Positions 43,435 to 51,845 of a stretch of DNA of 64,000 bases are shown here, in pieces. A model generated the notes under the pieces. That model searched no databases, had not been told where the DNA came from, and saw only the letters and a list, made by a program, of their open reading frames with translations. Each line of letters opens with the position of its first letter. The first letter of the stretch is position 1. Position numbers and translations under genes: made by a program. Source of the DNA: Paludibacteraceae bacterium (GTDB lineage: Bacteria > Bacteroidota > Bacteroidia > Bacteroidales > Paludibacteraceae); contig JAKSKR010000004.1 in NCBI GenBank assembly GCA_024401645.1, positions 1-64,000 on the forward strand, in the 5' to 3' direction.

Positions 43435-44631
43435 ATGAATATTGAAGAACTAGAAAAATTGGCCAACGAGGGTAATGTGGATGCCATGCAAAAATTAGTA
43501 AATTGCTACTATAATGGCGAAGGCGTAGAAAAAGATAATAGGAAGTCTGAAGAATGGTTCGACAAAGCTGCACTACATGGCGCTTATGGACCAGTCGCCC
43601 AAAAGAATGCGGAAGACCGGCTTCGACAAGAAGCAAAGGATAATCAGAAGTGCCTGCTTAATGGGGATTGTTGCGACTCTGTTTTTGACGAGCTGGAATT
43701 TGTCGAAAAAGATGAATGCATGTATCAGTCGTTCAGCCTTCCTTTCAACAAAAAAGAAGATGGCGAAATGATGGTTCAGTGCGGTGAAGACGAGGAAGTA
43801 ACCGATGTACAACAGAAAGCCTACGAACGCTACGCAGCCGGACTTGACAATTACATGAAGAATATGCCACAGGCACTATTGGCTTATTACAAAGACAATT
43901 ATGTAGACTCTACTTGGTATAATTACATATACGACGCTTTGAAAATTGAGAATGTTACTGAAACATCGCTTTGTAATGCCTTAAACATAAAGTGTCTGTA
44001 TATTGACCGTGATGGCAACTTTGGTTGGTTGGCAGAGATTGCAAGCAAGTCGCACGCTGTTACCATTATCTTGTCGGAAGACACAATCAAGGTACACAAA
44101 GGTTGGGCATTAAATTCAGTTAGACACGGCCATATTACCGATAAGGTTTTGGGTGACCTTTATTACAAAGATGATTACTGGATTAAGCATGAGCAATTTA
44201 ACATAGAGGGTTTAGAGCATTATTGGTATGAACTGAAATTTGAGGAGGGTATTGATGAAGAGATTACACCTGTTCAACGGAAAAACTACTTGGATTACAA
44301 GAAAAATGAAGCGAAATACCGTGACATGATTCCTGACGCTCTATTGGAGGATTACAAGAGCAGTTACGATTTCATTGAAGAGTGTTGGACTTGGGATGGA
44401 GATGAAGTGCCAAATGAATATGACTTGGAACACATCACGAAAGATAGTGTTTTGGACCTTATAGACTTTAGGTATATGGTTTTCAGAAGTGATGAAGAAG
44501 ATCCTCTATACGGTTGGGTGACAAAAACAGAATGGGGAAGCCATTGTAATATGGACGTTTCTACCGGTCTGTCTATTATGTTCTCGGATGAGGGCGTTGA
44601 GGTTGGTTCTGACGAAGATTTGTGGTTCTAA
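43435..44631 (+). CDS. Sel1-like repeat protein with duplicated C-terminal domain (possibly DUF6985-like)
   Basis: 398 residues and no signal peptide. The first 60 or so form a Sel1/TPR-like unit (GNVDAMQKLVNCYYNGEGVE, then AEEW-type helix SEEWFDKAAL). Two related domains follow, at about 115-265 and 275-398. Each begins with a VQ[QR]KxYxxY stretch and MPQALLAYYKDNY or IPDALLEDYKSSY, and each ends with a GW[LV]xxxxxxSH segment followed by a hydrophobic strand. The second ends SIMFSDEGVEVGSDEDLWF, which recalls DUF6985. Such proteins occur near contact-dependent toxin immunity genes in other bacteria, but nothing here shows that. A hairpin-containing AT-rich leader precedes it. Confidence 0.65.
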   Translation: MNIEELEKLANEGNVDAMQKLVNCYYNGEGVEKDNRKSEEWFDKAALHGAYGPVAQKNAEDRLRQEAKDNQKCLLNGDCCDSVFDELEFVEKDECMYQSFSLPFNKKEDGEMMVQCGEDEEVTDVQQKAYERYAAGLDNYMKNMPQALLAYYKDNYVDSTWYNYIYDALKIENVTETSLCNALNIKCLYIDRDGNFGWLAEIASKSHAVTIILSEDTIKVHKGWALNSVRHGHITDKVLGDLYYKDDYWIKHEQFNIEGLEHYWYELKFEEGIDEEITPVQRKNYLDYKKNEAKYRDMIPDALLEDYKSSYDFIEECWTWDGDEVPNEYDLEHITKDSVLDLIDFRYMVFRSDEEDPLYGWVTKTEWGSHCNMDVSTGLSIMFSDEGVEVGSDEDLWF

Positions 44632-44702
44632 ACTAATGGACCATTCTTCATGACTTTCAACAAGTATAGAACTATTTGAACAAATCAAATATGCTATAAA
44701 AA

Positions 44703-44734
44703 ATGGGTAAGACGTTATTTCACATCTTACCCAT
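44703..44734. terminator. Bidirectional intrinsic terminator
   Basis: ATGGGTAAGA (44703-44712) / TCTTACCCAT (44725-44734), 12-nt loop. It lies between the Sel1-like gene and the convergent Lrp-family gene. Confidence 0.75.
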
Positions 44735-44769
44735 ATGTTTTGTTTAGAAGTTGAAAGTTAAAACACCTT

Positions 44770-45291
44770 CTATGCTTCTTTCTTCTTTTTCTTCTTTGGT
44801 TCGTCATCGTCTTCCTCTACGGCAGTTATTTCACCTGCGTAGATAGGAATTTCGCGCTTAATGCTCTGTTCCAGTGCAATAAGGGTTTCGGTAGATAGCA
44901 CGCCCTTAATGCTTTGAATCTTGCCGTTAAGCAACTGCATAAGGTGCTCGTTGTCGCGGGCATATAGCTTAACCATCATGGTGTATGGGCCAGTCGTAAA
45001 GTGGCACTCAACCACTTCGCTAATCTTTTCCAATTCAGGAACGACTTGTGAATAGAGCGAACCTTTCTCCAAGGTGATACCTATGTAGGTACATGTTTGG
45101 TAACCGAGTGCCTTGGGGTTGACATCGTAACCCGAGCCAATGATGACGCCCATGTCTATCATTCGCTGAACGCGTTGGTGAATAGCAGCACGCGATACTT
45201 CGCATTCTGTCGCAACATCCTTGAATGGTATACGAGCATTCTTCGTAATGATGTCAAGGATTTTTCTATCCAAATCGTCAATTTTTTCCAT
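44770..45291 (-). CDS. Lrp/AsnC-family transcriptional regulator
   Basis: 173 residues. The N-terminal winged helix is DDLDRKILDIITKNARIPFK, then VSRAAIHQRVQRM as recognition helix. The ligand-binding RAM/ACT-like domain (about 65-150) includes GYQTCTYIGITLEKG and VVECHFTTGPYTMMV. A charged tail ends DDDEPKKKKKKEA. Such regulators sense amino acids and form octamers. No clear operator can be read upstream. The 230-bp gap to the FKBP gene contains a TATATTTG box on the minus strand at 45387-45394. Confidence 0.92.
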   Translation of the reverse strand: MEKIDDLDRKILDIITKNARIPFKDVATECEVSRAAIHQRVQRMIDMGVIIGSGYDVNPKALGYQTCTYIGITLEKGSLYSQVVPELEKISEVVECHFTTGPYTMMVKLYARDNEHLMQLLNGKIQSIKGVLSTETLIALEQSIKREIPIYAGEITAVEEDDDEPKKKKKKEA

Positions 45292-45461
45292 TTCTTACAA
45301 GTTTGGTTTTGTATTGTTTTTGCGTAAACGCCTTATAAGTTGTTTTTATTGTTTCTTGTCGTTGTTCTGCGTTTACAATTTGTAAGCAAATATAGCGCTT
45401 TTTGTATTGGTAAATTACTTTTTCTAATTTATTTTTTATTATTAGGGCGAATTTTTCACAA

Positions 45462-45496
45462 AAAATGCTAGTTTAGGTCTACTAAACTAGCATTTT
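45462..45496 (-). terminator. Intrinsic terminator of the first FKBP gene
   Basis: AAAATGCTAGTTTAG (45462-45476) / CTAAACTAGCATTTT (45482-45496), a perfect 15-bp stem with a 5-nt loop, 25 bp beyond the FKBP stop codon. Confidence 0.87.
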
Positions 45497-45520
45497 GATT
45501 ATTTATTCTCTAGGGTTGGC

Positions 45521-46282
45521 TTATCTGTCGCCTCCGTAGTAGTCTATGTCTTCTGGTGTGCCGGTGTTTATCAGTTCAACCTCAAATACTAGGATTGAGT
45601 TGGCTGGCACCATCACGCGGCCATCTTCATAGCGTTGTTCATCTTTGTCGAAACCGAGTTCCGAAGGTATCACTATTTCCCATTTCGAACCTACTGGCAT
45701 TTCAACCAAGGCGTCTTGCAAGCCTGGCAAAAGGTTGCTCACCAATCCTTCGATCGGTTCTCCTGGTTTCGATTCCGATACCACAGTGCCGTTGGTAAGC
45801 TTATAGCGGTAATTGAATTTTACGGCTGAACTTACGGTTGGCTTTTCCCCCTTACCGTTGGTAATGATGCGGCGTTGAACGCCCATTGCGGTTGAGTCCC
45901 ATGAATTAGGAATTTCCTTAAAGTTCGGGTTGGTCTTCAAAATTGCCATGTAGTGGTCGTTGTCGCCCTTGGCTGCACGGTAGGCTACATCTTTCTTGTT
46001 TTCTTCGCGAGCCTGATATTTCACCTCGGTGTTGTGCATATATTTGCTGGCTTCCACCTGTGTCATGGTGGTTGAGTCGCCATAAAGGGCATCGCGCATA
46101 GCTTTCAGGAACAGCTCTTTGTCACAACCATACTTGTTGATGATGAGACTGCTTAACTGCTGTCCGCCTACTATATAACCCAAAGCGTAGCTAACGGAGT
46201 CTTGGGTAGTCTTTATTTTTGTTGCGGCCATACTGCTCAATCCATAAGCAAATGCCAACACGAATACTAATACTTTTTTCAT
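45521..46282 (-). CDS. FKBP-type peptidyl-prolyl cis-trans isomerase, exported
   Basis: 253 residues with a signal peptide (MKKVLVFVLAFAYGLSSMAA). An FkpA/Mip-like helical dimerisation domain (about 25-145: DSVSYALGYIVGGQQLSSL) precedes the isomerase domain (about 150-245: VKFNYRYKLTNGTVVSESKP, then GLVSNLLPGLQDALVEMPVG, then IPSELGFDKDEQ). It helps fold exported proteins in the periplasm. A second protein of the same layout lies 1.7 kb upstream on the same strand, but as a lipoprotein. Confidence 0.92.
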   Translation of the reverse strand: MKKVLVFVLAFAYGLSSMAATKIKTTQDSVSYALGYIVGGQQLSSLIINKYGCDKELFLKAMRDALYGDSTTMTQVEASKYMHNTEVKYQAREENKKDVAYRAAKGDNDHYMAILKTNPNFKEIPNSWDSTAMGVQRRIITNGKGEKPTVSSAVKFNYRYKLTNGTVVSESKPGEPIEGLVSNLLPGLQDALVEMPVGSKWEIVIPSELGFDKDEQRYEDGRVMVPANSILVFEVELINTGTPEDIDYYGGDR

Positions 46283-46385
46283 ACTCTATCCTTCTTTCAA
46301 GGTCTATTTACCAAAAATAAGAAATAATTGTCTAATTTTCCTAATCATTTCTCCTTTTTAGTCGTCGATTATTCTTTTTTAATCT

Positions 46386-46790
46386 TTATTTGCTCTTTTC
46401 AAGTTTCTTTCGTTCCATTTTGTAGATAACCAAAGATGGCAGGAAGTACACGACCAATGTTAATGCAAAGAAAATCGATTGTGCGACAAATCCTTCAGAT
46501 GCAGCAAAGAATATTAGCATAAATGCTGCTAGTAACAGTCCCGAAAAAAATTGTTTAGACCACGAAATCGTGAATTTCTTTATATAGTCCCAACTCGACC
46601 ATTGGTGGTACATGTCGTTTTCTTCCTTGCACTCAATATATTTGAACGATAGCACCCCTTGTGTAAACATTAGAGACAATCCGGCTACTACGAATAGGTT
46701 GTCGTTCTCTTCCACGAAGGCGAACATCATTAGCATTGTTATTATAGATGTCCCAATGCCAATCCAAAGCAATATGTCTGACTTTTTCAT
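46386..46790 (-). CDS. Small integral membrane protein
   Basis: 134 residues with four hydrophobic segments (about 7-25, 32-50, 72-92, 98-120) and a basic C-terminus (YKMERKKLEKSK). No family recognised. The start codon overlaps the end of the upstream DUF3137-like gene by 4 bp (ATGA type overlap), which indicates coupled translation and a joint role in the membrane. Confidence 0.75.
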   Translation of the reverse strand: MKKSDILLWIGIGTSIITMLMMFAFVEENDNLFVVAGLSLMFTQGVLSFKYIECKEENDMYHQWSSWDYIKKFTISWSKQFFSGLLLAAFMLIFFAASEGFVAQSIFFALTLVVYFLPSLVIYKMERKKLEKSK

Positions 46791-47764
46791 TTTTTACGCT
46801 TTTTTTCTACTTCCTTTCTTAATTCGTTTTGCCTGTTCATTTCCATTATAAACGAAACGACTTCTCGGGTTACCAGGAAATCCTTCATTATGCTGTTGTA
46901 ATCTATTCTGCTAAACAGCGATACTTCAAAACGGTCTTTGTTCGACGGTATCAGCATGTAAAGCTTGTTGTTGCACAGCGATAGCAGAAACTTCCTTTCT
47001 CCGGTCGAATGTTGTATTTGGTTCACCAAGGTACTGAAACGCTCTTGTATGCTGAAGTTGAACACACGCATGGCTTCTTCCTTATTGTCGGTATATACGT
47101 TAAGGAGGGCTTGTAGTTGCTCGTTCCCCATGTCTACCTTCTTAAAGTTTTCAGGTAAGATTGTGGGTTTGTTTGGGGCTATGACGATGTTGCCTTTCAT
47201 TTCCATTTTCAATTCGGCCCCTGCTGCGATGCCTTCGAAAAGATTCTTTTCAACCATGGTAGGGGAGTTCTTTTTTCCCGATGTATTTAATCTTGACTCG
47301 CAGATGAAGAAATCTTTCCCCGATATGGTGCCCCAAATGGCATCTTCCGAACAGATAGTAGAGCTTTGAAGTAAGGTGACAATGAGGCGCGATTTGGTGT
47401 AAAAGTTGTAAAGGTCCTTCCACTTACATCCCTCTTCTGAATATTTGAACTTGCAGTTTTCAAACTCATATTCAAGCAAGTTCATGAATTTGGGCAGTAT
47501 CTGCTTGTTTAATGATTTTAACTCATCACTATATTTTGTATAAGGTATGCCTAATACTATAGTGAAGAGGGATGGCACTGCTATGTATGCCACTCCTACG
47601 AATAGTTCATGAAAAAGGAGGTTGAATATTATTGTAAACACAATCAGCCCAATTGCTATCAGCACTAGTTTTAGGAAACAGTTTTTTCTCTTGTTCTCCA
47701 GTTCAAGCAAAAGGTCGTCCAAGCATTTGTTTGTTGTCTTCGTTTCGGTCTCTTTTTGTTCCAT
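46787..47764 (-). CDS. DUF3137-like membrane protein
   Basis: 325 residues. Two membrane segments close together (about 32-75: LVLIAIGLIVFTIIFNLLFH, then VGVAYIAVPSLFTIVLGIPY) are followed by a soluble domain of about 250 residues. This matches DUF3137: ISGKDFFICESRL near 147, LFEGIAAGAEL, KVDMGNEQLQALLNVYTDN near 210, and FLLSLCNNKLYMLIPSNKDR near 265. Function of the family is unknown. Its stop overlaps the start of the small membrane protein gene. Confidence 0.75.
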   Translation of the reverse strand: MEQKETETKTTNKCLDDLLLELENKRKNCFLKLVLIAIGLIVFTIIFNLLFHELFVGVAYIAVPSLFTIVLGIPYTKYSDELKSLNKQILPKFMNLLEYEFENCKFKYSEEGCKWKDLYNFYTKSRLIVTLLQSSTICSEDAIWGTISGKDFFICESRLNTSGKKNSPTMVEKNLFEGIAAGAELKMEMKGNIVIAPNKPTILPENFKKVDMGNEQLQALLNVYTDNKEEAMRVFNFSIQERFSTLVNQIQHSTGERKFLLSLCNNKLYMLIPSNKDRFEVSLFSRIDYNSIMKDFLVTREVVSFIMEMNRQNELRKEVEKKRKK

Positions 47765-47889
47765 TTAATTAGGTCAATGGTTTTTGCTTGCAAAGATAAT
47801 GATATTCGCTTGCTTTGCCGCAATTGGGAAACGCAACTTTCTCACTGCTGGCTTTATTTGAAACTAACTGGGGCTACTTCCTATAAACG

Positions 47890-47922
47890 ACAAAGGTCTA
47901 CGCATTTGGCGTAGACCTTTGT
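47890..47922 (-). terminator. Intrinsic terminator of the second FKBP gene
   Basis: ACAAAGGTCTACGC (47890-47903) / GCGTAGACCTTTGT (47909-47922), a perfect 14-bp stem with a 5-nt loop, just downstream of the FKBP lipoprotein gene. Confidence 0.88.
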
Positions 47923-47941
47923 CTTATATGTTCTGTGCGTT

Positions 47942-48781
47942 TTAGTTAGCAGCAGCTTCTTCGGTTGTGGCTGCTTTGATGGCTGCACGTTTCTCTTTCT
48001 CAAGCTTCCAGAAGGCTTTAGCTTCGGCTTCGGTGTGGAAAACCTTTTCAATGGCTACGTCGAAGATGAGGATGGCGTTTGCCGGAATACCTTGGCGACC
48101 TTGGCGGCCGAATGCGAGTTCCGACGGTACAATGATGGTTGCAATGGAACCGCATCTAAGCGAGTTGAGGCCCTGCTGCAAGCCTTGCACAAGTCCTTTC
48201 ACTGGCATCATCTTTGGAGCATCATTCTCGTTGCCATATATGTTTTGGCCATCGGTGAGTTTGTTCACCACGGTCATGTAAACAAAGTCGTTTAAGCCAA
48301 TGGTGTCGCCTCTGCCAACCTTGCTTTCCTTTACAAGAACTGCTGGTCCGTCGTACTTGTTTGGCTTTGGCAGCGACTTCATGCCTTCTTCCTTTGCGCG
48401 TTCTTCCATGTACTGCTCGTTCTTGGCCTTGGTCTTCTGGTAGGCGTCGGCTTCGGCAAGTTTTCTACGCATTTCAAGGTCTTTGAAGTAGTCTTGAATC
48501 ACGGCTTGGGCTTCTTCCATGGTCAGCTGCGAGTTTTTCTTGTCTTGCATCATGGCGTTGATGAAGCCGGCAATCATAATATCTTTCTGTACCATGGTGT
48601 CGCCACCTGGTATTTCCTTGCTGATGCTGTTTCTAATGCTCTCACCCTTGGTGTAGCCCAATGCGTAGCTAAGGGTATCGGCACTGTTCTTCAATGTGGC
48701 TCTTTCGCTGTGGCTTTCGCACGATGTTAGGCTTGCTACACCCACAAAGGCGAGGGCTGCCGACATGTATTTCAATTTCAT
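47942..48781 (-). CDS. FKBP-type peptidyl-prolyl cis-trans isomerase, lipoprotein
   Basis: 279 residues. Lipobox SLTSC with cysteine at residue 20. The helical domain (ADTLSYALGYTKGESIRNSI) is followed by the FKBP domain (about 150-250: GLVQGLQQGLNSLRCGSIAT, then VPSELAFGRQGRQGIPANAI). The tail is lysine/alanine rich. It is anchored in a membrane facing the periplasm and assists protein folding there. It shares the layout of the FKBP at 45521. The gene lies 103 bp downstream of the acyl-CoA ligase stop, on the same strand. Confidence 0.92.
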   Translation of the reverse strand: MKLKYMSAALAFVGVASLTSCESHSERATLKNSADTLSYALGYTKGESIRNSISKEIPGGDTMVQKDIMIAGFINAMMQDKKNSQLTMEEAQAVIQDYFKDLEMRRKLAEADAYQKTKAKNEQYMEERAKEEGMKSLPKPNKYDGPAVLVKESKVGRGDTIGLNDFVYMTVVNKLTDGQNIYGNENDAPKMMPVKGLVQGLQQGLNSLRCGSIATIIVPSELAFGRQGRQGIPANAILIFDVAIEKVFHTEAEAKAFWKLEKEKRAAIKAATTEEAAAN

Positions 48782-48884
48782 CTGTCTCTTTTTTCTTGTT
48801 TTTATGCAAATTTAATTCCTTTCGCAACGCTAAACACATTTTCGTGTCTTTTTCTTTCGGCGTTGTTCAAGAAGTTGAGAATCA

Positions 48885-50774
48885 TTAGGCCAGTGCATCC
48901 ATGTTTTCAGCATTGTCTATTTTCTTACCTTCGGCGGTATAGATGTTGGCAATGCGGTTGGCGTAGGCTTTCTCAATAGCGCCTCTCACCATCTTCATGG
49001 TGCTGTTAATCATGTGGTTCTGTTCGGTGAATGGCTCCTTCAAAACGGCTATTGCGCTTGGCAGCCAACGGTCGGGGAACATGTCGGCATATGCGCCGCC
49101 TTTCTTGAATTGGGCAATTTCCCTGTTAATGGCTTGTAGTGCGTTGCGTCTGCCGTCTTCGGTTTTAAGGTCGAAGCCTTGTTGCTGAAGTGCTGCCTTG
49201 TTCGGAACAACCAGTGCCGACGTTGCAGGGCTCTGGTTGTTGTAGAGCATTACCTGGTCTATGCTTGGGCAGAGTTGTACAAGGGCTTCTTCAATACCTT
49301 CTGGACTGTACTTTTCGCCGTCGCTAGAAATTAGCAGACTCTTGAAGCGGCCTTTTACGTACAGCAGGTTCTCCTTGGTCATGTAGCCAAGGTCGCCGGT
49401 GTATAGCCATCCGTCTTTCACGGTGTCGGCTGTGGCGGTTTCGTTGCGCCAGTAGCCTGCCATCACGTTTTCGCCCTTTACCACAATTTCGCCCTGTTCG
49501 CCAAGTGGCAGTTCTTTGCCCTCGCTGTCGTAAATCTTCACCTCAATAGGTTCTACCAATCGGCCCGACGATCCGAAACGGAAATACTCTGGCGTGTTGG
49601 TGCTTATTACAGGGGTTGCTTCGCTTAATCCGTAGCCTTGGAACATAGGTATGCCAATGCCAATGTAAAAGCGCTGAAGGTCCTTGTCGAGTAGGGCACC
49701 GCCACCAATGAAGAAGCGGAGCTCGCCGCCAAAATTGTCGCGGACCTTGTCGAAGAGAATCTTGTCGAACAGCTTGACCAACGGAGCTAGCAGAATGCGA
49801 AGGCCCTTGCCGTCGAGGTTGCTCTCGCCGTAGTAGGCTTGGCGTAGGCTCTTGCCCCATTCAAATAGGCGGCCTACCAGTTTGCCTTGGCTTTGTATGC
49901 TGTTTTCTATGTTCTTCTTGAAACTCTTGGCAAGTGCAGGTACGCTAAGTATGTAGTGTGGGCGCACCTCCTTAATGTTTACCGGTATGTTCTTCAGGGT
50001 TTCCATTGGCGTGCGGCCCACCTGAACGGTAGCGGCGCTTGCACCTTGCATCATCATCACATAGAAACCAACCACGTGTGCAAAGCAGTGGTCGAGTGGC
50101 AGAATGATGAGGGTGCGCCAAGTGTGGTCAATTGGCACACGCGAAAGGCATTGCTCTACGTTGGCGGTATAGTTACGGTGCGTTAGGCACACGCCTTTAG
50201 GGTCGGCTGTGGTGCCGCTGGTGTAGGTAATGGTGGCAAGGTCGTCGTTCTGTATGCTGTTGGCAACGCAAAGAAATTCTTCTTTGCTATGCGCTTTAAT
50301 GAACTGGTCGCCCATTTCCATCAGTTGGCCCACATATATCTCGTTTTCCTTGTACTCGCTTTGCTCGTCAAGTACAATCACTTTTTTCAGTTCGGGTAGC
50401 TTGTCGGTAATCAGCCTTATTTTCTTAAGCTGTTGACCGCTGACAATTATGTATTTTGCCTCGCCGTGTTGTAGGCGGAATAGTAGGTCGTTACTCTCTT
50501 CCAGCTTAATGCTCAATGGCACGTTCACGGCACCGGCATAGAACATGGCTAGCTCGCTAATCACCCAAAGGTTGCGTCCTTCGCTTAATAGGGCAATGTT
50601 GTCTCCCTTCTGCACGCCTAGTGCCTGCAGTCCGGCCCCAAGGGCGTAGACTTGTTCCTGCACTTGTTGGTAGGTCGTGTTCTGCCATTGGCTACCAACT
50701 TTTTCCATTAGGAAGGTGTTGTTGGGGTAGCTCTTAACCGAGTTCTCGAATACGTCTACTATGGTCTTTTTCAT
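48885..50774 (-). CDS. Long-chain fatty acid--CoA ligase (AMP-dependent synthetase)
   Basis: 629 residues. The P-loop of AMP-forming ligases is TITYTSGTTADPKGVCLTH at 181-199. Later come GYGLSEATPVIS near 400 and YTGDLGYMTKENLLYVKGRF near 480 with the hinge aspartate and the conserved GRxKxxI variant (GRFKSLLISSDGEKYSP). It activates fatty acids to acyl-CoA for phospholipid synthesis or degradation, at the membrane. Chain-length preference is not readable. Length is normal for this class. Confidence 0.93.
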   Translation of the reverse strand: MKKTIVDVFENSVKSYPNNTFLMEKVGSQWQNTTYQQVQEQVYALGAGLQALGVQKGDNIALLSEGRNLWVISELAMFYAGAVNVPLSIKLEESNDLLFRLQHGEAKYIIVSGQQLKKIRLITDKLPELKKVIVLDEQSEYKENEIYVGQLMEMGDQFIKAHSKEEFLCVANSIQNDDLATITYTSGTTADPKGVCLTHRNYTANVEQCLSRVPIDHTWRTLIILPLDHCFAHVVGFYVMMMQGASAATVQVGRTPMETLKNIPVNIKEVRPHYILSVPALAKSFKKNIENSIQSQGKLVGRLFEWGKSLRQAYYGESNLDGKGLRILLAPLVKLFDKILFDKVRDNFGGELRFFIGGGALLDKDLQRFYIGIGIPMFQGYGLSEATPVISTNTPEYFRFGSSGRLVEPIEVKIYDSEGKELPLGEQGEIVVKGENVMAGYWRNETATADTVKDGWLYTGDLGYMTKENLLYVKGRFKSLLISSDGEKYSPEGIEEALVQLCPSIDQVMLYNNQSPATSALVVPNKAALQQQGFDLKTEDGRRNALQAINREIAQFKKGGAYADMFPDRWLPSAIAVLKEPFTEQNHMINSTMKMVRGAIEKAYANRIANIYTAEGKKIDNAENMDALA

Positions 50775-51020
50775 TCTTTTCTTAATAGTATATTTGTATG
50801 CAAATTTACGGCTTTTTCCTAAATCCTATACTATTCCCGATTGCTTTACGAAAGATTATCGTCAATATGTCTATTGATAGGAAAGGTATTACACCAACAT
50901 TGATGAAGATTCTTGAAGATGAAATGTGTACAATGTTAGGTGAAGGGTAACGTTTCCTAGAGATTCGCGAGTAAGAAAATTGCAACCTTGCTAAAATTTA
51001 AGCCCTCTCGTTAAGTGTTC

Positions 51021-51028
51021 TATCTTTG
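51021..51028 (+). promoter_or_regulatory. -7 box of the VWA protein gene
   Basis: TATCTTTG fits TAnnTTTG, predicting a leader of about 38 nt before the ATG at 51072. Confidence 0.5.
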
Positions 51029-51071
51029 TCGTGTAAAGCAAAAAAGAATATTCATTTAAAGTACACGGCTT

Positions 51072-51743
51072 ATGAAGACAAAGATTTTTAACCTCATCAT
51101 TCTCGATAAAAGTGGTTCTATGAACACTATTGCCAATGCTGCAATTGGCGGTGTTAACGAAACCATAGGAACAATTAAGGCAACTGCAAAGAAGCACGAA
51201 GACGATCAGGAACATTTCTTCTCGTTGGTCGCTTTCTGCGGATGCGAACGCAAGTACATTTTCGAAAATGTTCCAATCAGCGATGTTCGGCCAATCACTT
51301 CCGACGACTATCAACCATGTTGCGGCACTCCTCTTTACGATGCCATTGGCCTTTCTGTCAACCGTTTGGCAACTGCTATGGAAAAGGAAGATGGCGCTTT
51401 GGCACAAGTTACCATCATTACCGATGGCTACGAAAATGCTTCTAAAGAATACTCTGGTGCTGCCGTAAAGGGACTCATAGAACGTTTTAAGGCTAAAGGT
51501 TGGACGTTTGCTTTTATTGGCGCTAACCAAGATGTTAAGGAAGTGGCTTTCAATCTTTCCATCAATAACTCAATTGAATTTAAAACTAACGAAACCGATA
51601 CACGCCACATGTTCGGATTCCTTAACGCTTGTTCCTCTGCTTGGGCCGACAAGGTTAGCTTGCTAAAGCGCGACTCGGTCTGCATGGAAGAAGCGGCCGA
51701 TAAACTCAATGCCGACTTCTTCGTCCTTCCCGACGACAAATAA
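51072..51743 (+). CDS. Stand-alone VWA-domain protein
   Basis: 223 residues forming a single von Willebrand A domain. The metal site is complete: ILDKSGSMNTI with D12, S14 and S16, the threonine of CCGTPLYDA near 97, and ITDGYEN near 123 with the distal aspartate. There is no signal peptide, so it acts in the cytoplasm. Similar small VWA proteins are found near phage-related, tellurite-resistance-like or MoxR systems, but no such partner adjoins it here. Function unknown. Confidence 0.85.
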   Translation: MKTKIFNLIILDKSGSMNTIANAAIGGVNETIGTIKATAKKHEDDQEHFFSLVAFCGCERKYIFENVPISDVRPITSDDYQPCCGTPLYDAIGLSVNRLATAMEKEDGALAQVTIITDGYENASKEYSGAAVKGLIERFKAKGWTFAFIGANQDVKEVAFNLSINNSIEFKTNETDTRHMFGFLNACSSAWADKVSLLKRDSVCMEEAADKLNADFFVLPDDK

Positions 51744-51763
51744 TACCTTCTGTTGGTTTGCAT

Positions 51764-51801
51764 AAGGTCTTGTCCTTCTTGAAAGGGTAAGACCTTTTTT
51801 T
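51764..51801 (+). terminator. Intrinsic terminator of the VWA gene
   Basis: AAGGTCTT (51764-51771) / AAGACCTT (51789-51796) with further inner pairing (TCCT/AGGG) and a following T-run, 21 bp after the stop codon. Confidence 0.8.
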
Positions 51802-51845
51802 TCATCAGAATTTGCTATCTTTATTAACGAAAAAATCTCACGCTT

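Noticed and set aside
50868..50950. Short frame reading MSIDRKGITPTLMKILEDEM and on
   Set aside because: About 27 codons, no recognisable family and no promoter. It may be a gene scrap, but the evidence is too thin for a feature.
50991..51530. 179-codon minus-strand frame
   Set aside because: It is an antisense shadow of the VWA gene, whose metal-site motifs and upstream -7 box are clear.
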